This document shows positions 8,927 to 17,032 of a DNA stretch of 48,422 nucleotides, in pieces. The notes beneath the pieces are model-generated. The model was not told the origin of the DNA, did not search any database, and saw only the letters and a list, made by a program, of their open reading frames with translations. Location: the NCBI RefSeq assembly GCF_944323605.1, contig NZ_CALUTC010000012.1, forward strand, positions 1 to 48,422, given 5' to 3'. The DNA comes from an uncultured Campylobacter sp. Lineage in GTDB: Bacteria; Campylobacterota; Campylobacteria; Campylobacterales; Campylobacteraceae. Each line of letters begins with the position of its first letter. Position 1 is the first letter of the stretch. The translations under genes and the position numbers were made by a program.

Positions 8927-10047
8927 AAAAGCTCTTTTAAAGGCAAAAGTTCATCTTTCTTTAAATTCGCATTTAAAGAAAAACGAATTCTAGCAGTATT
9001 TTTAGGCACTGTTGGCTCTTTTATGGCTGGTGCAAAAAAACCATTTTCAAGCAATTTATTTGCTAAAAAAGATGCTTTTTCATTAGAACCAATCAATAAA
9101 GATACTATGTAAGCATCTCCCATAATATTATAATCTTTTAGCAAATTTTTAAAGAAAGAAGATATATTTTTTAATGCCTTTCTTTCCTTGTCAAATGTTT
9201 TTAATCTTTCAAAAATAAATTTAGTAAAAGCCACATTTATAGGGGCTAGTGCGGTAGAGTAAATTAAAGCCCTTGCCTTGTTTATAAAAAAATCTTTTGC
9301 TTTTCTAGAGCAAAGCATACAAGCACCGTAACTTGCAAGAGCTTTTCCAAATGTTAATACTAAAAAGTCTATATCTTTTTCAAGCCCTAAGCTTTTAACA
9401 ATACCAAGTCCGCTTTCATCAAAACAACCAACAGAATGTGCTTCATCTATGTATAATAATATATTTTTATATGTTTTTTTAAATTCTACTAATTGTTTTA
9501 TATGTGCGAAGTCCCCATCCATTGAAAAAAGTGCTTCACTTAGTATTATTATCCTTTCATAGTTTTTATGGTGTTTTTCAAGCAGTAAGCTTAAATTTTG
9601 CATATCATTATGCCTAAATCTAAAAAAATTAGCCCCCTTTAAACCGTCAATCATACTAGCGTGGATAAATTTATCGGCTAGAAATAAGGTATTTTTAAGT
9701 GTTGCTAAGGCTTGTATGCAAGAGTAATTCAGCGAAAAGCCGCTATTAAACAATAAGGCGTTTTTTCCCTTAAAAAAATTTTCTAAAAGAGATTCAAGTT
9801 CTTCAAATATGCTAAAACCACCGCTTAAGCTTCTTGAGCTTGCACTTGAAAAATAAAAATCTTTATCTTTTATATTTTTTAAGAACTTATGTTTTAATTC
9901 TTGATTTATATTTAAAGATAGATAATCATTAGAACATAGATTTAGGAGTTTTTTTCCTTTATATATTATGAAATTTCCTTCATAATCTAGGCTTTTAAGA
10001 CTTCTATAATTATTTTCATTTTGTAATTTCTCTAATTCTTTTATCAT
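8923..10047 (-). CDS. bioF: 8-amino-7-oxononanoate synthase BioF
   Basis: BioF is a PLP enzyme that condenses pimeloyl-ACP with L-alanine to give 8-amino-7-oxononanoate. Recognisable elements are LNLCSNDYLSL near the N-terminus, the DEAHSVGCF segment with the Asp and His that contact PLP, and the Schiff-base lysine in LTFGKALASYGA around residue 233. The length of 374 residues is normal. It is the first gene of the minus-strand biotin operon and diverges from bioA. The intergenic space of about 68 bases must hold both promoters. Confidence 0.93.
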   Translation of the reverse strand: MIKELEKLQNENNYRSLKSLDYEGNFIIYKGKKLLNLCSNDYLSLNINQELKHKFLKNIKDKDFYFSSASSRSLSGGFSIFEELESLLENFFKGKNALLFNSGFSLNYSCIQALATLKNTLFLADKFIHASMIDGLKGANFFRFRHNDMQNLSLLLEKHHKNYERIIILSEALFSMDGDFAHIKQLVEFKKTYKNILLYIDEAHSVGCFDESGLGIVKSLGLEKDIDFLVLTFGKALASYGACMLCSRKAKDFFINKARALIYSTALAPINVAFTKFIFERLKTFDKERKALKNISSFFKNLLKDYNIMGDAYIVSLLIGSNEKASFLANKLLENGFFAPAIKEPTVPKNTARIRFSLNANLKKDELLPLKELL

Positions 10048-10115
10048 TTTTAATCCAAATTTTAGTATTATTGCCTTGTAATTTTGCCAAATTTTACTTA
10101 AAAAAAAGAGAAAAA

Positions 10116-11396
10116 ATGACTTTAAAAGAGCTTGATTTAAAATATATATGGCATCCTTGTTCTCAAATGAAAGATTATGAGAAAATCCCCCTAATACCTA
10201 TAAAAAAAGCACAGGGAGTATATGTATATGATTTTGATGATAAGGCTTATATAGACTGTATAAGTTCTTGGTGGGTAAATATTTTTGGTCACTGTAATGA
10301 ATATATAAATTCTAAGTTAAAAGAGCAGCTAAACAGCTTAGAGCATATTTTACTTGCAGGTTTTTCTCACGAAGGCATTATAAGGCTTTCAAAGAGATTA
10401 TGCGAGATTTTACCTAGCAATTTTACTAAGTGTTTTTATGCAGATAATGGTTCAAGCGGCATAGAAGTAGCTTTAAAAATGGCTTTTCAATATCATTTAA
10501 ACAAGGGTAAAAAAAGAACTAAATTTCTAGCCCTTACAAATTCTTATCACGGAGAAACTATAGGAGCTTTAAGCGTGGGAGCGGTAGAGCTTTATAAGGA
10601 TACTTATAAAGACTTGCTTTTTGAAGTTTTGTTAAGCCCTGTGCCAAAGAGTGAAAATTTTGAAAAAGAATTAAAAGAATTTGAAAATTTGCTTAAAAAA
10701 GAAGGGCAAAACATAGCAGCTTTTATTTTAGAGCCTCTTGTGCAATGTGCGGGAAATATGCATTTTTACAGTGCAAATTTTATAGACGAGGCTATAAAGC
10801 TCTGTAAAAAATACGAAATTTTAGTCATTTTTGATGAGGTAGCTACGGGTTTTGGGCGAACAGGGACAATGTTTGCCTTAGAACAATGCAAGAATAAGCC
10901 AGATTTGCTTTGCCTTTCAAAGGCTATAACAGGTGGATATTTACCTTTATGCGTTGTGTTAAGCAGCGATGAAATTTATAATGTTTTTTATGATGATTAT
11001 GCTAGTAAAAAAGCTTTTTTGCATTCTCACAGTTACACAGGCTCGGCTCTTGCTTGTGCTTGTGCAAATGCCGTGCTTGATATTTTTGAAAAAGAAGATA
11101 TTATAGTAAAAAATAAAATTTTAAGCACCTATATAGCTTCTAAATTTGAGGAACTTAAGAGTTTTGATTTTTTAGGAAATTTTAGACAGTGCGGTATGAT
11201 ATATGCTTTTGATATACTAAAAAGTAAAAGAGATAGAGCAGGGCTTTTCGTTTATGAAAAAGCGTTAAAAAAGGGCTTGATTTTAAGACCACTTGCGAAT
11301 ACTATTTATTTTATGCCACCTTATGTTATAAAAAAAGATGAGATCGACTATGTGGTTCAAAGTTTAAAAGAAATTTTTAAAAGCGAGAGTTTGTAA
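10116..11396 (+). CDS. bioA: Adenosylmethionine-8-amino-7-oxononanoate aminotransferase BioA
   Basis: BioA transfers the amino group of SAM to 8-amino-7-oxononanoate, giving 7,8-diaminopelargonate. Key sequences are YIWHPCSQMKDY at the start, SSWWVNIFGHCN, IFDEVATGFGRTG with the PLP-contacting Asp, and the Schiff-base Lys in CLSKAITGGYLPL. The frame is open from an ATG at 10071, but the ATG at 10116 begins the conserved MTLKELDLKYIWHP and gives 426 residues, the family length. bioD, which follows bioA in C. jejuni, is not here: the next gene is recO on the other strand. Confidence 0.93.
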   Translation: MTLKELDLKYIWHPCSQMKDYEKIPLIPIKKAQGVYVYDFDDKAYIDCISSWWVNIFGHCNEYINSKLKEQLNSLEHILLAGFSHEGIIRLSKRLCEILPSNFTKCFYADNGSSGIEVALKMAFQYHLNKGKKRTKFLALTNSYHGETIGALSVGAVELYKDTYKDLLFEVLLSPVPKSENFEKELKEFENLLKKEGQNIAAFILEPLVQCAGNMHFYSANFIDEAIKLCKKYEILVIFDEVATGFGRTGTMFALEQCKNKPDLLCLSKAITGGYLPLCVVLSSDEIYNVFYDDYASKKAFLHSHSYTGSALACACANAVLDIFEKEDIIVKNKILSTYIASKFEELKSFDFLGNFRQCGMIYAFDILKSKRDRAGLFVYEKALKKGLILRPLANTIYFMPPYVIKKDEIDYVVQSLKEIFKSESL

Positions 11397-11464
11397 ATCA
11401 ATATTTTTATAACTAAATAAGCTTAAATAAATAGATTTTACTTAAATTTAAGTTTTTATAAAAC

Positions 11465-12082
11465 TCAAAAACCATCTTTGATGATATTAAAAAGAGTGCC
11501 TACTTCATCATCGCTAAAAACAGCACAGTTGCTACTTTCATAAAATTCTTTAAGCTTTTTTTTAGAAAAAGAAAGACAAAAAGCACAGTCTTTATGAGCT
11601 GGTAAAAAAGCCCTTACAAGCCCTATATCATCATCTTTTATATCCTCATCACAGGCAAAACAAGTAAAATTTTTATGAAGTCTGCCTTCAAAATTTAACA
11701 ATTTAACATAAGCATCTAGTATAACTCTTTTTGAATTTTGCTTTGCAAATCTTTTTGCACAGTCATTTAAAAGCTCAAAATAAAAGCTATCAAGTTCAGA
11801 AACATCTTTTAAATGCTTATAAAAAAGTCTTATAAAATCCTGCCAAATAAGCATTTTATCCCTATTTAAAATCCATTCAAAACCAAGATGCATAGTATCT
11901 TTAAGCCTTGGCAAAAAACTCATACTTTCTTCTAAAGCAAAATCTATCTTATAACCACTTAAAATATTAGAATGCCTAAGCCCGTAGAATCTATATGTTT
12001 TTAAAAGTTCTTTTTCACTTAGTATATAAACTATCAAGTCTTCATCTTTAACTCTTTGAGTGTGTAAAATAAAGCCTTGCAT
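11465..12082 (-). CDS. recO: DNA repair protein RecO
   Basis: RecO mediates loading of RecA onto SSB-coated single-stranded DNA in the RecFOR pathway. The protein opens with the oligonucleotide-binding domain typical of the family ([19 protein letters not shown]). It has a zinc-type cluster in the second half, CFACDEDI followed about 20 residues later by CAFC. The length of 205 residues matches the short epsilonproteobacterial form. Its start codon shares one base with the obgE stop, so it is translated from the same transcript as obgE. Confidence 0.88.
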   Translation of the reverse strand: MQGFILHTQRVKDEDLIVYILSEKELLKTYRFYGLRHSNILSGYKIDFALEESMSFLPRLKDTMHLGFEWILNRDKMLIWQDFIRLFYKHLKDVSELDSFYFELLNDCAKRFAKQNSKRVILDAYVKLLNFEGRLHKNFTCFACDEDIKDDDIGLVRAFLPAHKDCAFCLSFSKKKLKEFYESSNCAVFSDDEVGTLFNIIKDGF

Positions 12083-13092
12083 TAGTTTTTATTCAAATTT
12101 TCAAATAATTTAAATTTAAGCTCATCTAAGCCTTCTTTTTTCAAAGATGAGTGCAAAAGTATAAACTTAGCCTCGTTTAAAAGCTCATCTAAGCCTTCTT
12201 TTTCTGCTTCAAATTTGCTTTTAAAATATTCATCATCAAGCAAATCAGCCTTTGAAATAAGCACCGCAAACTCTTTTTTGGATAATTCTAAAGAGAAATT
12301 TTTTAATTCTTTTTTTAAAATTTCAAACTGCTCTTTTAGACTTAAATCCCTGCTAATGTCTAGCAAAAAAAGCAAAAAATTCGTTCTTTCTATATGCTTT
12401 AAAAATCTAATCCCAAGCCCTTTTCCATCACTAGCCCCTTTTATTATGCCGGGTATATCAGCCATAACAAAGCTATCGTATTCCCCAACCTTTACTAAAC
12501 CTAGCTTTGGAGTTAAGGTGGTAAATTCATAATTTGCTATTTCAGGTTTTGCATTTGATATAGTGGATATTAAAGTCGATTTTCCAGCATTTGGAAAGGC
12601 TACAAGCCCAATATCTGCTATTAGCTTTAATTCCAAACGCACTGTTTTTTTTATCCCTTTTAAGCCTTTTTGTGCGTATTCTGGCACTTGATTTGTCGAA
12701 CTTTTAAAATGAGTATTTCCCTTGCCACCAAGCCCCCCTTTTAAAAAAAGCTCTCTTTGTCCTTCTGTTTTAAGGTCTAGTAAAATTTTACCACTTTCAC
12801 AGTCTATAATTTGAGTCCCTTGAGGCACTTTTAGCTCTAAATTTTCGCCTTTTTTTCCATTTTTATTTCTTTTTTCACCGTCGCTACCGTTTTTTGCTCT
12901 TAATTCTTTTTTGCCTTTATAGTTTAATAATGTATGCATATTGTTATCGCATATAAAATATACATCACCCCCGTTACCTCCATCACCTCCATCTGGTCCT
13001 CCTAAAAGAACATGTTTTTCTCTACGAAAGCTAACCGCACCTTTTCCACCGTTACCAGATGATATATCAAGTTTTACGCTATCTATAAACAA
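12082..13092 (-). CDS. obgE: GTPase Obg/CgtA
   Basis: Obg is an essential GTPase that binds the 50S ribosomal subunit and links late assembly to nucleotide status. The N-terminal Gly-rich Obg fold runs over residues 1-157, with several GGxGGxGG repeats. The G domain then shows G1 AFPNAGKST, the G2 threonines in TTLTPKLG, G3 DIPG and G4 SKAD. The length of 336 residues is standard. In C. jejuni obgE follows rplU-rpmA, whereas here its upstream neighbour is the divergent argC, so a rearrangement joint lies between 13092 and 13218. It is co-transcribed with recO. Confidence 0.96.
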   Translation of the reverse strand: MFIDSVKLDISSGNGGKGAVSFRREKHVLLGGPDGGDGGNGGDVYFICDNNMHTLLNYKGKKELRAKNGSDGEKRNKNGKKGENLELKVPQGTQIIDCESGKILLDLKTEGQRELFLKGGLGGKGNTHFKSSTNQVPEYAQKGLKGIKKTVRLELKLIADIGLVAFPNAGKSTLISTISNAKPEIANYEFTTLTPKLGLVKVGEYDSFVMADIPGIIKGASDGKGLGIRFLKHIERTNFLLFLLDISRDLSLKEQFEILKKELKNFSLELSKKEFAVLISKADLLDDEYFKSKFEAEKEGLDELLNEAKFILLHSSLKKEGLDELKFKLFENLNKN

Positions 13093-13176
13093 TTTTCTTA
13101 TCCTGTTTGACTGTGTATTTTAAGTTTTTTTTTAAAAATCTCATTTAAAATTCTTTTTAAAACTTAGAAAATATAT

Positions 13177-13182
13177 TATAAT
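13177..13182 (+). promoter_or_regulatory. -10 box (TATAAT) of the argC operon
   Basis: A perfect TATAAT stands 35 bases before the argC ATG in an AT-rich stretch with phased A/T runs upstream. That is the usual shape of a sigma-70 promoter in Campylobacter, where no -35 box is needed. Confidence 0.6.
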
Positions 13183-13217
13183 CTAAATTTTATAACATCA
13201 TTTAAGCAAGGTATAAA

Positions 13218-14258
13218 ATGGCAAAAATAAATGTAGGTATTTTAGGCTCTAACGGTTATGTAGGATATGAGCTTGTAAGGCTTTTGTTAAATCATAAAGA
13301 AGTCGAGTTACAATACCTAAGTTCAAGAGCAAATAAGGGTAAAAAATACTATGAAATTTACCCCTCTGTGTATTCAAGGCTTGATTTAGAATTTGAAGAT
13401 GTTGATATTAATAAATGCTTGGATTTAGACTTGCTTTTTTGTGCTACTCCGCACGGATTTAGTGCAGATTTTATAACGAAAGATTTGTTAGACAAGGTAA
13501 AAATAATAGACTTAAGTGCTGATTTTAGGCTAAAAAATGCCGATGTGTATAAACAGTATTATAAAAAAGAACATAATGCAAAAGAGCTTTTAAAAGATGC
13601 TGTTTATGGGCTTTGTGAAATTCATAGAGAAGATATTAAGGTAGCTAAATTTATAGCAAATCCCGGTTGTTATACTACTTGTTCTATATTAAGCTTATAC
13701 CCTCTTTTAAAAGAGAAGTTGATAGACGAAAATTTTATTATAATAGACGCAAAAAGTGGAGTAAGTGGGGCTGGAAGAGAGGCTAAAAGCGATAATTTAT
13801 TTTGCGAAGTAAATGAAAATTTTAAAGCCTATGCCTTAAGTTCTCATAGGCATACACCAGAAATAGAGCAAGAATTATCTCTAGCCTTTAAATCTGATAT
13901 AAAAGTTCAATTTACTCCTCATCTTGTGCCTATACAAAAGGGAATTTTAAGCACATCATATACAAAACTTAAAGATAATCTAAACGAAAATGAGCTTAGA
14001 GAAATTTATGCTAAATATTATGATAAAGAGTATTTTATAAGACTTTTACCAAGCGATATTTTGCCTCAAACAAAATTTACAAGAGGCACAAATTTTGTGG
14101 ATATAAATTTAAAATTAGACGAACGCACCGGAAATTTAATCATACTTGCAAGTCTTGATAATCTAATAAAAGGTGCAGCAGGTCAGGCTATTCAAAATAT
14201 GAATTTGCTTTTTGGCTTTGATGAAAAGCTTGGCTTAGAAAATTTATCTATGATATAA
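13218..14258 (+). CDS. argC: N-acetyl-gamma-glutamyl-phosphate reductase
   Basis: ArgC reduces N-acetylglutamyl-5-phosphate to the semialdehyde with NADPH, the third step of arginine synthesis. The dinucleotide-binding motif GSNGYVGYELVRLL is at residues 9-22. The catalytic cysteine is in NPGCYTTCSI around residue 149, and SSHRHTPEIEQEL is the conserved substrate-site segment. The length of 346 residues is normal. The start is behind AAGG. The GNAT gene follows after nine bases, as in C. jejuni (Cj0224-Cj0225), but argB and argD do not follow here. Confidence 0.95.
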   Translation: MAKINVGILGSNGYVGYELVRLLLNHKEVELQYLSSRANKGKKYYEIYPSVYSRLDLEFEDVDINKCLDLDLLFCATPHGFSADFITKDLLDKVKIIDLSADFRLKNADVYKQYYKKEHNAKELLKDAVYGLCEIHREDIKVAKFIANPGCYTTCSILSLYPLLKEKLIDENFIIIDAKSGVSGAGREAKSDNLFCEVNENFKAYALSSHRHTPEIEQELSLAFKSDIKVQFTPHLVPIQKGILSTSYTKLKDNLNENELREIYAKYYDKEYFIRLLPSDILPQTKFTRGTNFVDINLKLDERTGNLIILASLDNLIKGAAGQAIQNMNLLFGFDEKLGLENLSMI

Positions 14259-14267
14259 GGAAAATTT

Positions 14268-14714
14268 ATGATAATTAGAGCGATGAAAAAAGAGGATTAT
14301 GGCGGAGTTTATAAGCTTTGGTGTAAGATTAAAGGTTTTGGGATAAGAAGCATAGATGATAGCAAGGAGAGCATACACAGATTTTTGGATAGAAATCCAA
14401 ATTTAAGTGCTGTTGCAGAGATAGATTCCAAAATAGTTGGTAGCATTTTGTGCGGACACGACGGCAGAACAGGGGGTTTTTACCACGTATGCGTCGATGA
14501 AGCTTATAGAAAAAGAGGCATAGCACACGAAATGAGTAAATTTTGCCTAGACGCATTAAAAAAGGAAAAGATAAACAAAATAGCCCTTATAGCTTTTAAA
14601 AACAATGACTTAGGAAACACATTTTGGAGCCATTATGGCTTTTGCTTAAGAGAAGATGCAAACTACTACGACCTTTCCTTAAACGAGCTAAATTTAACAA
14701 ATTTTAACGAGTAA
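14268..14714 (+). CDS. GNAT family N-acetyltransferase (argO-like gene of the arginine operon)
   Basis: A 148-residue acetyltransferase that uses acetyl-CoA. The acetyl-CoA loop is seen as VDEAYRKRGIAHEM (RxxGxA type) near residue 80, after the beta-strand GGFYHVCV. In C. jejuni the gene at this place (Cj0225) is proposed to supply N-acetylglutamate for arginine synthesis, and the neighbour argC supports the same idea here. It could equally acetylate another amine, and the sequence alone cannot decide. AAGGAAAATTT precedes the ATG. The gene ends the conserved block: a restriction-modification pair follows. Confidence 0.82.
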   Translation: MIIRAMKKEDYGGVYKLWCKIKGFGIRSIDDSKESIHRFLDRNPNLSAVAEIDSKIVGSILCGHDGRTGGFYHVCVDEAYRKRGIAHEMSKFCLDALKKEKINKIALIAFKNNDLGNTFWSHYGFCLREDANYYDLSLNELNLTNFNE

Positions 14715-14789
14715 ATTTTTTATCTTTATTTATTTTGTTGTGAAATTTAATAAATACTATATATTTTCAAAGGTAAAAGGAATAATAAT

Positions 14790-15788
14790 TTGAAAAAATT
14801 GAACTTAAGTTTTATCGATCTTTTTGCTGGTATTGGAGGCTTTCACTTAGCCTTTAAACAAGCCCTAAGTAACGGGGGGGGGGCTAAATGCCTTAAATCA
14901 CAAGATACCCAATGCCTCTTTGCGAGCGAAATAGATTCAAACGCCTCTTACACTTATGCTCTAAATTTTCCAAACACTCCACTTTTTGGCGATATTACGC
15001 AAGATTTTATCCAAAAACATATCCCTAAAAATTTTGATGTATTGTGTGCAGGGTTTCCTTGTCAAGCTTTTAGTATAGCAGGATACCAAAAAGGCTTTGA
15101 TGATACGCGAGGCACACTCTTTTTTGAGATTGCAAAAATTGCTAAAAAACATAAGCCCAAAGTCTTATTTTTGGAAAATGTTAAAAATCTAAAAAATCAC
15201 GATAAAGGCAGAACTTATGCGATTATAAAAAGCACTTTAGAATCTTTGGGCTATGTCGTGTATGATGAGATTTTAAATTCTGCTACACACGCTAATATCC
15301 CGCAAAATAGAGAGCGAATTTTTATCGTGGCATTTTTAGAATCTAAGGTCAAAAATCATAGAAATTTTACTTTTCCAAAGCCTGTTAAACTCACAAAAAC
15401 CATTCATCATTGCTTAGATTCTAGCAAACAAGAGGATTGTTTTTATTACACACCAAAAAGTCAGTATTATGAGTGGCTCAAAAAAGAGGTGGTAAAAAAG
15501 GATACGATATACCAGCTTCGTAGAATCTATGTGCGGGAAAATAAATCTAATCTTTGCCCAACGCTTACCGCTAATATGGGGACAGGCGGACATAATGTTC
15601 CTATTATAAAAGATGATTTTGGAATTCGAAAACTTACCCCTAGAGAATGCTTTAATTTTCAAGGCTATCCTAAAAGCTTTAAGTTGCCAAATTTACCAAA
15701 TTCTAAACTCTATATACAAGCTGGAAATTCCATAACCTTACCACTTGTAGCAAGAATTGCCAAAGAGATTGTTGAGGTTTTAGAATGA
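14790..15788 (+). CDS. DNA (cytosine-5)-methyltransferase of a type II R-M system, with in-frame poly-G tract
   Basis: A C5-cytosine DNA methyltransferase of 332 residues. Visible motifs: I, FIDLFAGIGGFHLAF (residues 8-22); IV, GFPCQAFSIAG with catalytic Cys91; VI, LFLENVKNL (127-134); VIII, QNRERIFIV (172-180); and X, QAGNSITLPLVARIAKEI at the end. The start is a TTG eight bases after AAAGG. The codons for NGGGA (29-33) are written by a G10 run in the loop between motif I and the Glu of motif II. With ten Gs the frame is open; eleven would give TAA at once, and nine would give TAG 16 codons later. The stop overlaps the next gene's ATG (ATGA). Target sequence unknown. Confidence 0.93.
   Translation: MKKLNLSFIDLFAGIGGFHLAFKQALSNGGGAKCLKSQDTQCLFASEIDSNASYTYALNFPNTPLFGDITQDFIQKHIPKNFDVLCAGFPCQAFSIAGYQKGFDDTRGTLFFEIAKIAKKHKPKVLFLENVKNLKNHDKGRTYAIIKSTLESLGYVVYDEILNSATHANIPQNRERIFIVAFLESKVKNHRNFTFPKPVKLTKTIHHCLDSSKQEDCFYYTPKSQYYEWLKKEVVKKDTIYQLRRIYVRENKSNLCPTLTANMGTGGHNVPIIKDDFGIRKLTPRECFNFQGYPKSFKLPNLPNSKLYIQAGNSITLPLVARIAKEIVEVLE
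14874..14883 (+). repeat. Homopolymeric G10 tract inside the methyltransferase gene (phase-variation switch)
   Basis: Ten consecutive G residues lie in an otherwise very AT-rich gene. Tracts of eight or more Gs are the known slippage sites of Campylobacter. Here the length of ten leaves the gene ON. Both neighbouring lengths bring a stop within 16 codons, so the tract behaves as an on/off switch at the level of translation. Confidence 0.85.
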
Positions 15789-16945
15789 ATTTTTATAACA
15801 TAAATGAGGATAGAAATCTTAAATATATAGAATCTATACAAATAATCTCTAGTTTATCAAGGCTTTTTAGTGAAAATGAGATTCCATTTTTACATTATCG
15901 TGTAATGGAGAATATTTTTTGTGATTGTTTTAATGCAAAAAATCTTAGTCGTTCAGATACTGCTTATGATGCACAAATAGGGAGTTTAGGTATAGGTTTA
16001 AAAACTTTTATTTGCAACAAAGACTCTAGTATTGAAAAAATTGCTGAATTTAATAAGCACGCTCCAGATTTAAAAAAACTCAATGACAAAGATTTAGCTT
16101 ACACACTTTCACACTTAAGAAATGAAAGAATACAAAGTGCAAATAACATCTATGGCATTGAAGATTCTATCTACCATATCATTGCGAGACAGAAAAACAA
16201 ACTCCTATTCTTTGAAACAGATTACCAAAAAATAGAAATTGACACTATAAAAAATATTAAGGGTAACGATAAGTCATTATCTTTTAGCGATAGAAGCAAC
16301 GAGTATTTTTTCAATCGTTCTAAATCTGTTTTGCAGAGAAAATTTTATATTCCAAAAAATTATAATAGCCTTGATATTACTATTGTTGATAAGCCTTTTG
16401 ACTTGCTTTTACATTTACAAAAACAAATCTTAGAATCTAAGAGAGCAGATTCTAAGATTGCGGGGGTGGATTTTGTTATTTTACCACTTTACAGCACAAG
16501 AGGAGGTTTTAAAAATGTGCCAGAAAAAAGTGGGTTAAATCAATGGAGGGCAGGAGGTAGAAAAAGAAGCTATGGCGAGGTGTATATACCTGTGCCTATG
16601 ATTATACATAAGCTTTATCCTAGCTTTTTCCCTCCCAAAGATACGAGCTTTACCCTTATTACGCCAAATAATGAAAAGCTATCAGTTAAGCTCTGTCAAG
16701 ATAATGCAAAGGCAATAATGAGTAACCCAAACACTGCCCTAGCAAATTGGCTCTTAAAAACCGCATTAAGCTTACAAGAAAATGAAATAGCTACTTATCA
16801 GCGAATGCAGGATTTAGGCTTTGACTCTGTAATTATCTCAAAGCTAGATTCATATACCTTTAGTGTTGACATAATGCCACTTGATTCCTTTGAAAATTTT
16901 AGGAAAAATTCTGATAAATCAATTTTGAAACAATATATCATATAA
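15785..16945 (+). CDS. Putative type II restriction endonuclease with B3-like DNA-recognition domain
   Basis: This 386-residue protein begins inside the methyltransferase stop codon (ATGA), so it is the natural partner nuclease. The N-terminal half contains AYDAQIGSLGIGLKTF around residues 58-73, which could be a PD-(D/E)xK-type core (Asp ... Gly-x-Lys), though not a textbook one. I do not see the HxK motif of phospholipase D-type nucleases. The C-terminal part (about 240-345) contains SGLNQWRAGGRKRSYGEVYI, then FFPP and CQDNAKAIMSNPN. This strongly recalls the B3-like effector domain of BfiI and NgoFVII-family enzymes. Target and cleavage chemistry are not known. AGAATCT/AGATTCT words are dense here, unlike in the neighbouring genes. 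Confidence 0.72.
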   Translation: MNFYNINEDRNLKYIESIQIISSLSRLFSENEIPFLHYRVMENIFCDCFNAKNLSRSDTAYDAQIGSLGIGLKTFICNKDSSIEKIAEFNKHAPDLKKLNDKDLAYTLSHLRNERIQSANNIYGIEDSIYHIIARQKNKLLFFETDYQKIEIDTIKNIKGNDKSLSFSDRSNEYFFNRSKSVLQRKFYIPKNYNSLDITIVDKPFDLLLHLQKQILESKRADSKIAGVDFVILPLYSTRGGFKNVPEKSGLNQWRAGGRKRSYGEVYIPVPMIIHKLYPSFFPPKDTSFTLITPNNEKLSVKLCQDNAKAIMSNPNTALANWLLKTALSLQENEIATYQRMQDLGFDSVIISKLDSYTFSVDIMPLDSFENFRKNSDKSILKQYII

Positions 16946-16980
16946 TACCTACAAATACTGCAAAATAAGTTTTATAACTC

Positions 16981-16998
16981 TTGGAACATAATTTGCTT
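16981..16998 (+). promoter_or_regulatory. Sigma-54 promoter of the flagellin gene
   Basis: TTGGAACATAATTTGCTT matches the RpoN -24/-12 pattern, with GG at 16983-16984 and GC at 16995-16996, exactly ten bases apart. Transcription would begin near 17008, leaving a leader of about 25 bases with AAAGGA before the ATG. In Campylobacter this promoter class belongs to flaB and the hook genes under FlgSR control. I found no sigma-28 box. Confidence 0.82.
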
Positions 16999-17032
16999 AT
17001 CCTTTCACAGCAATATTTTGAAAGGATTTACT

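Noticed and set aside
11440..11453. Palindrome ACTTAAATTTAAGT between the convergent bioA and recO genes as a terminator
   Set aside because: It is self-complementary but without loop or GC base, and would be a very weak hairpin. It may help termination but I cannot support a feature.
12731..12737. C6 run in obgE as a further phase-variation tract
   Set aside because: Six bases is below the slippage length usual in Campylobacter, and obgE is essential with an unbroken frame.
14329..14556. Minus-strand open frame opposite the acetyltransferase
   Set aside because: It lies wholly within a recognisable gene, lacks a ribosome binding site and shows no known motif; it is a shadow frame.
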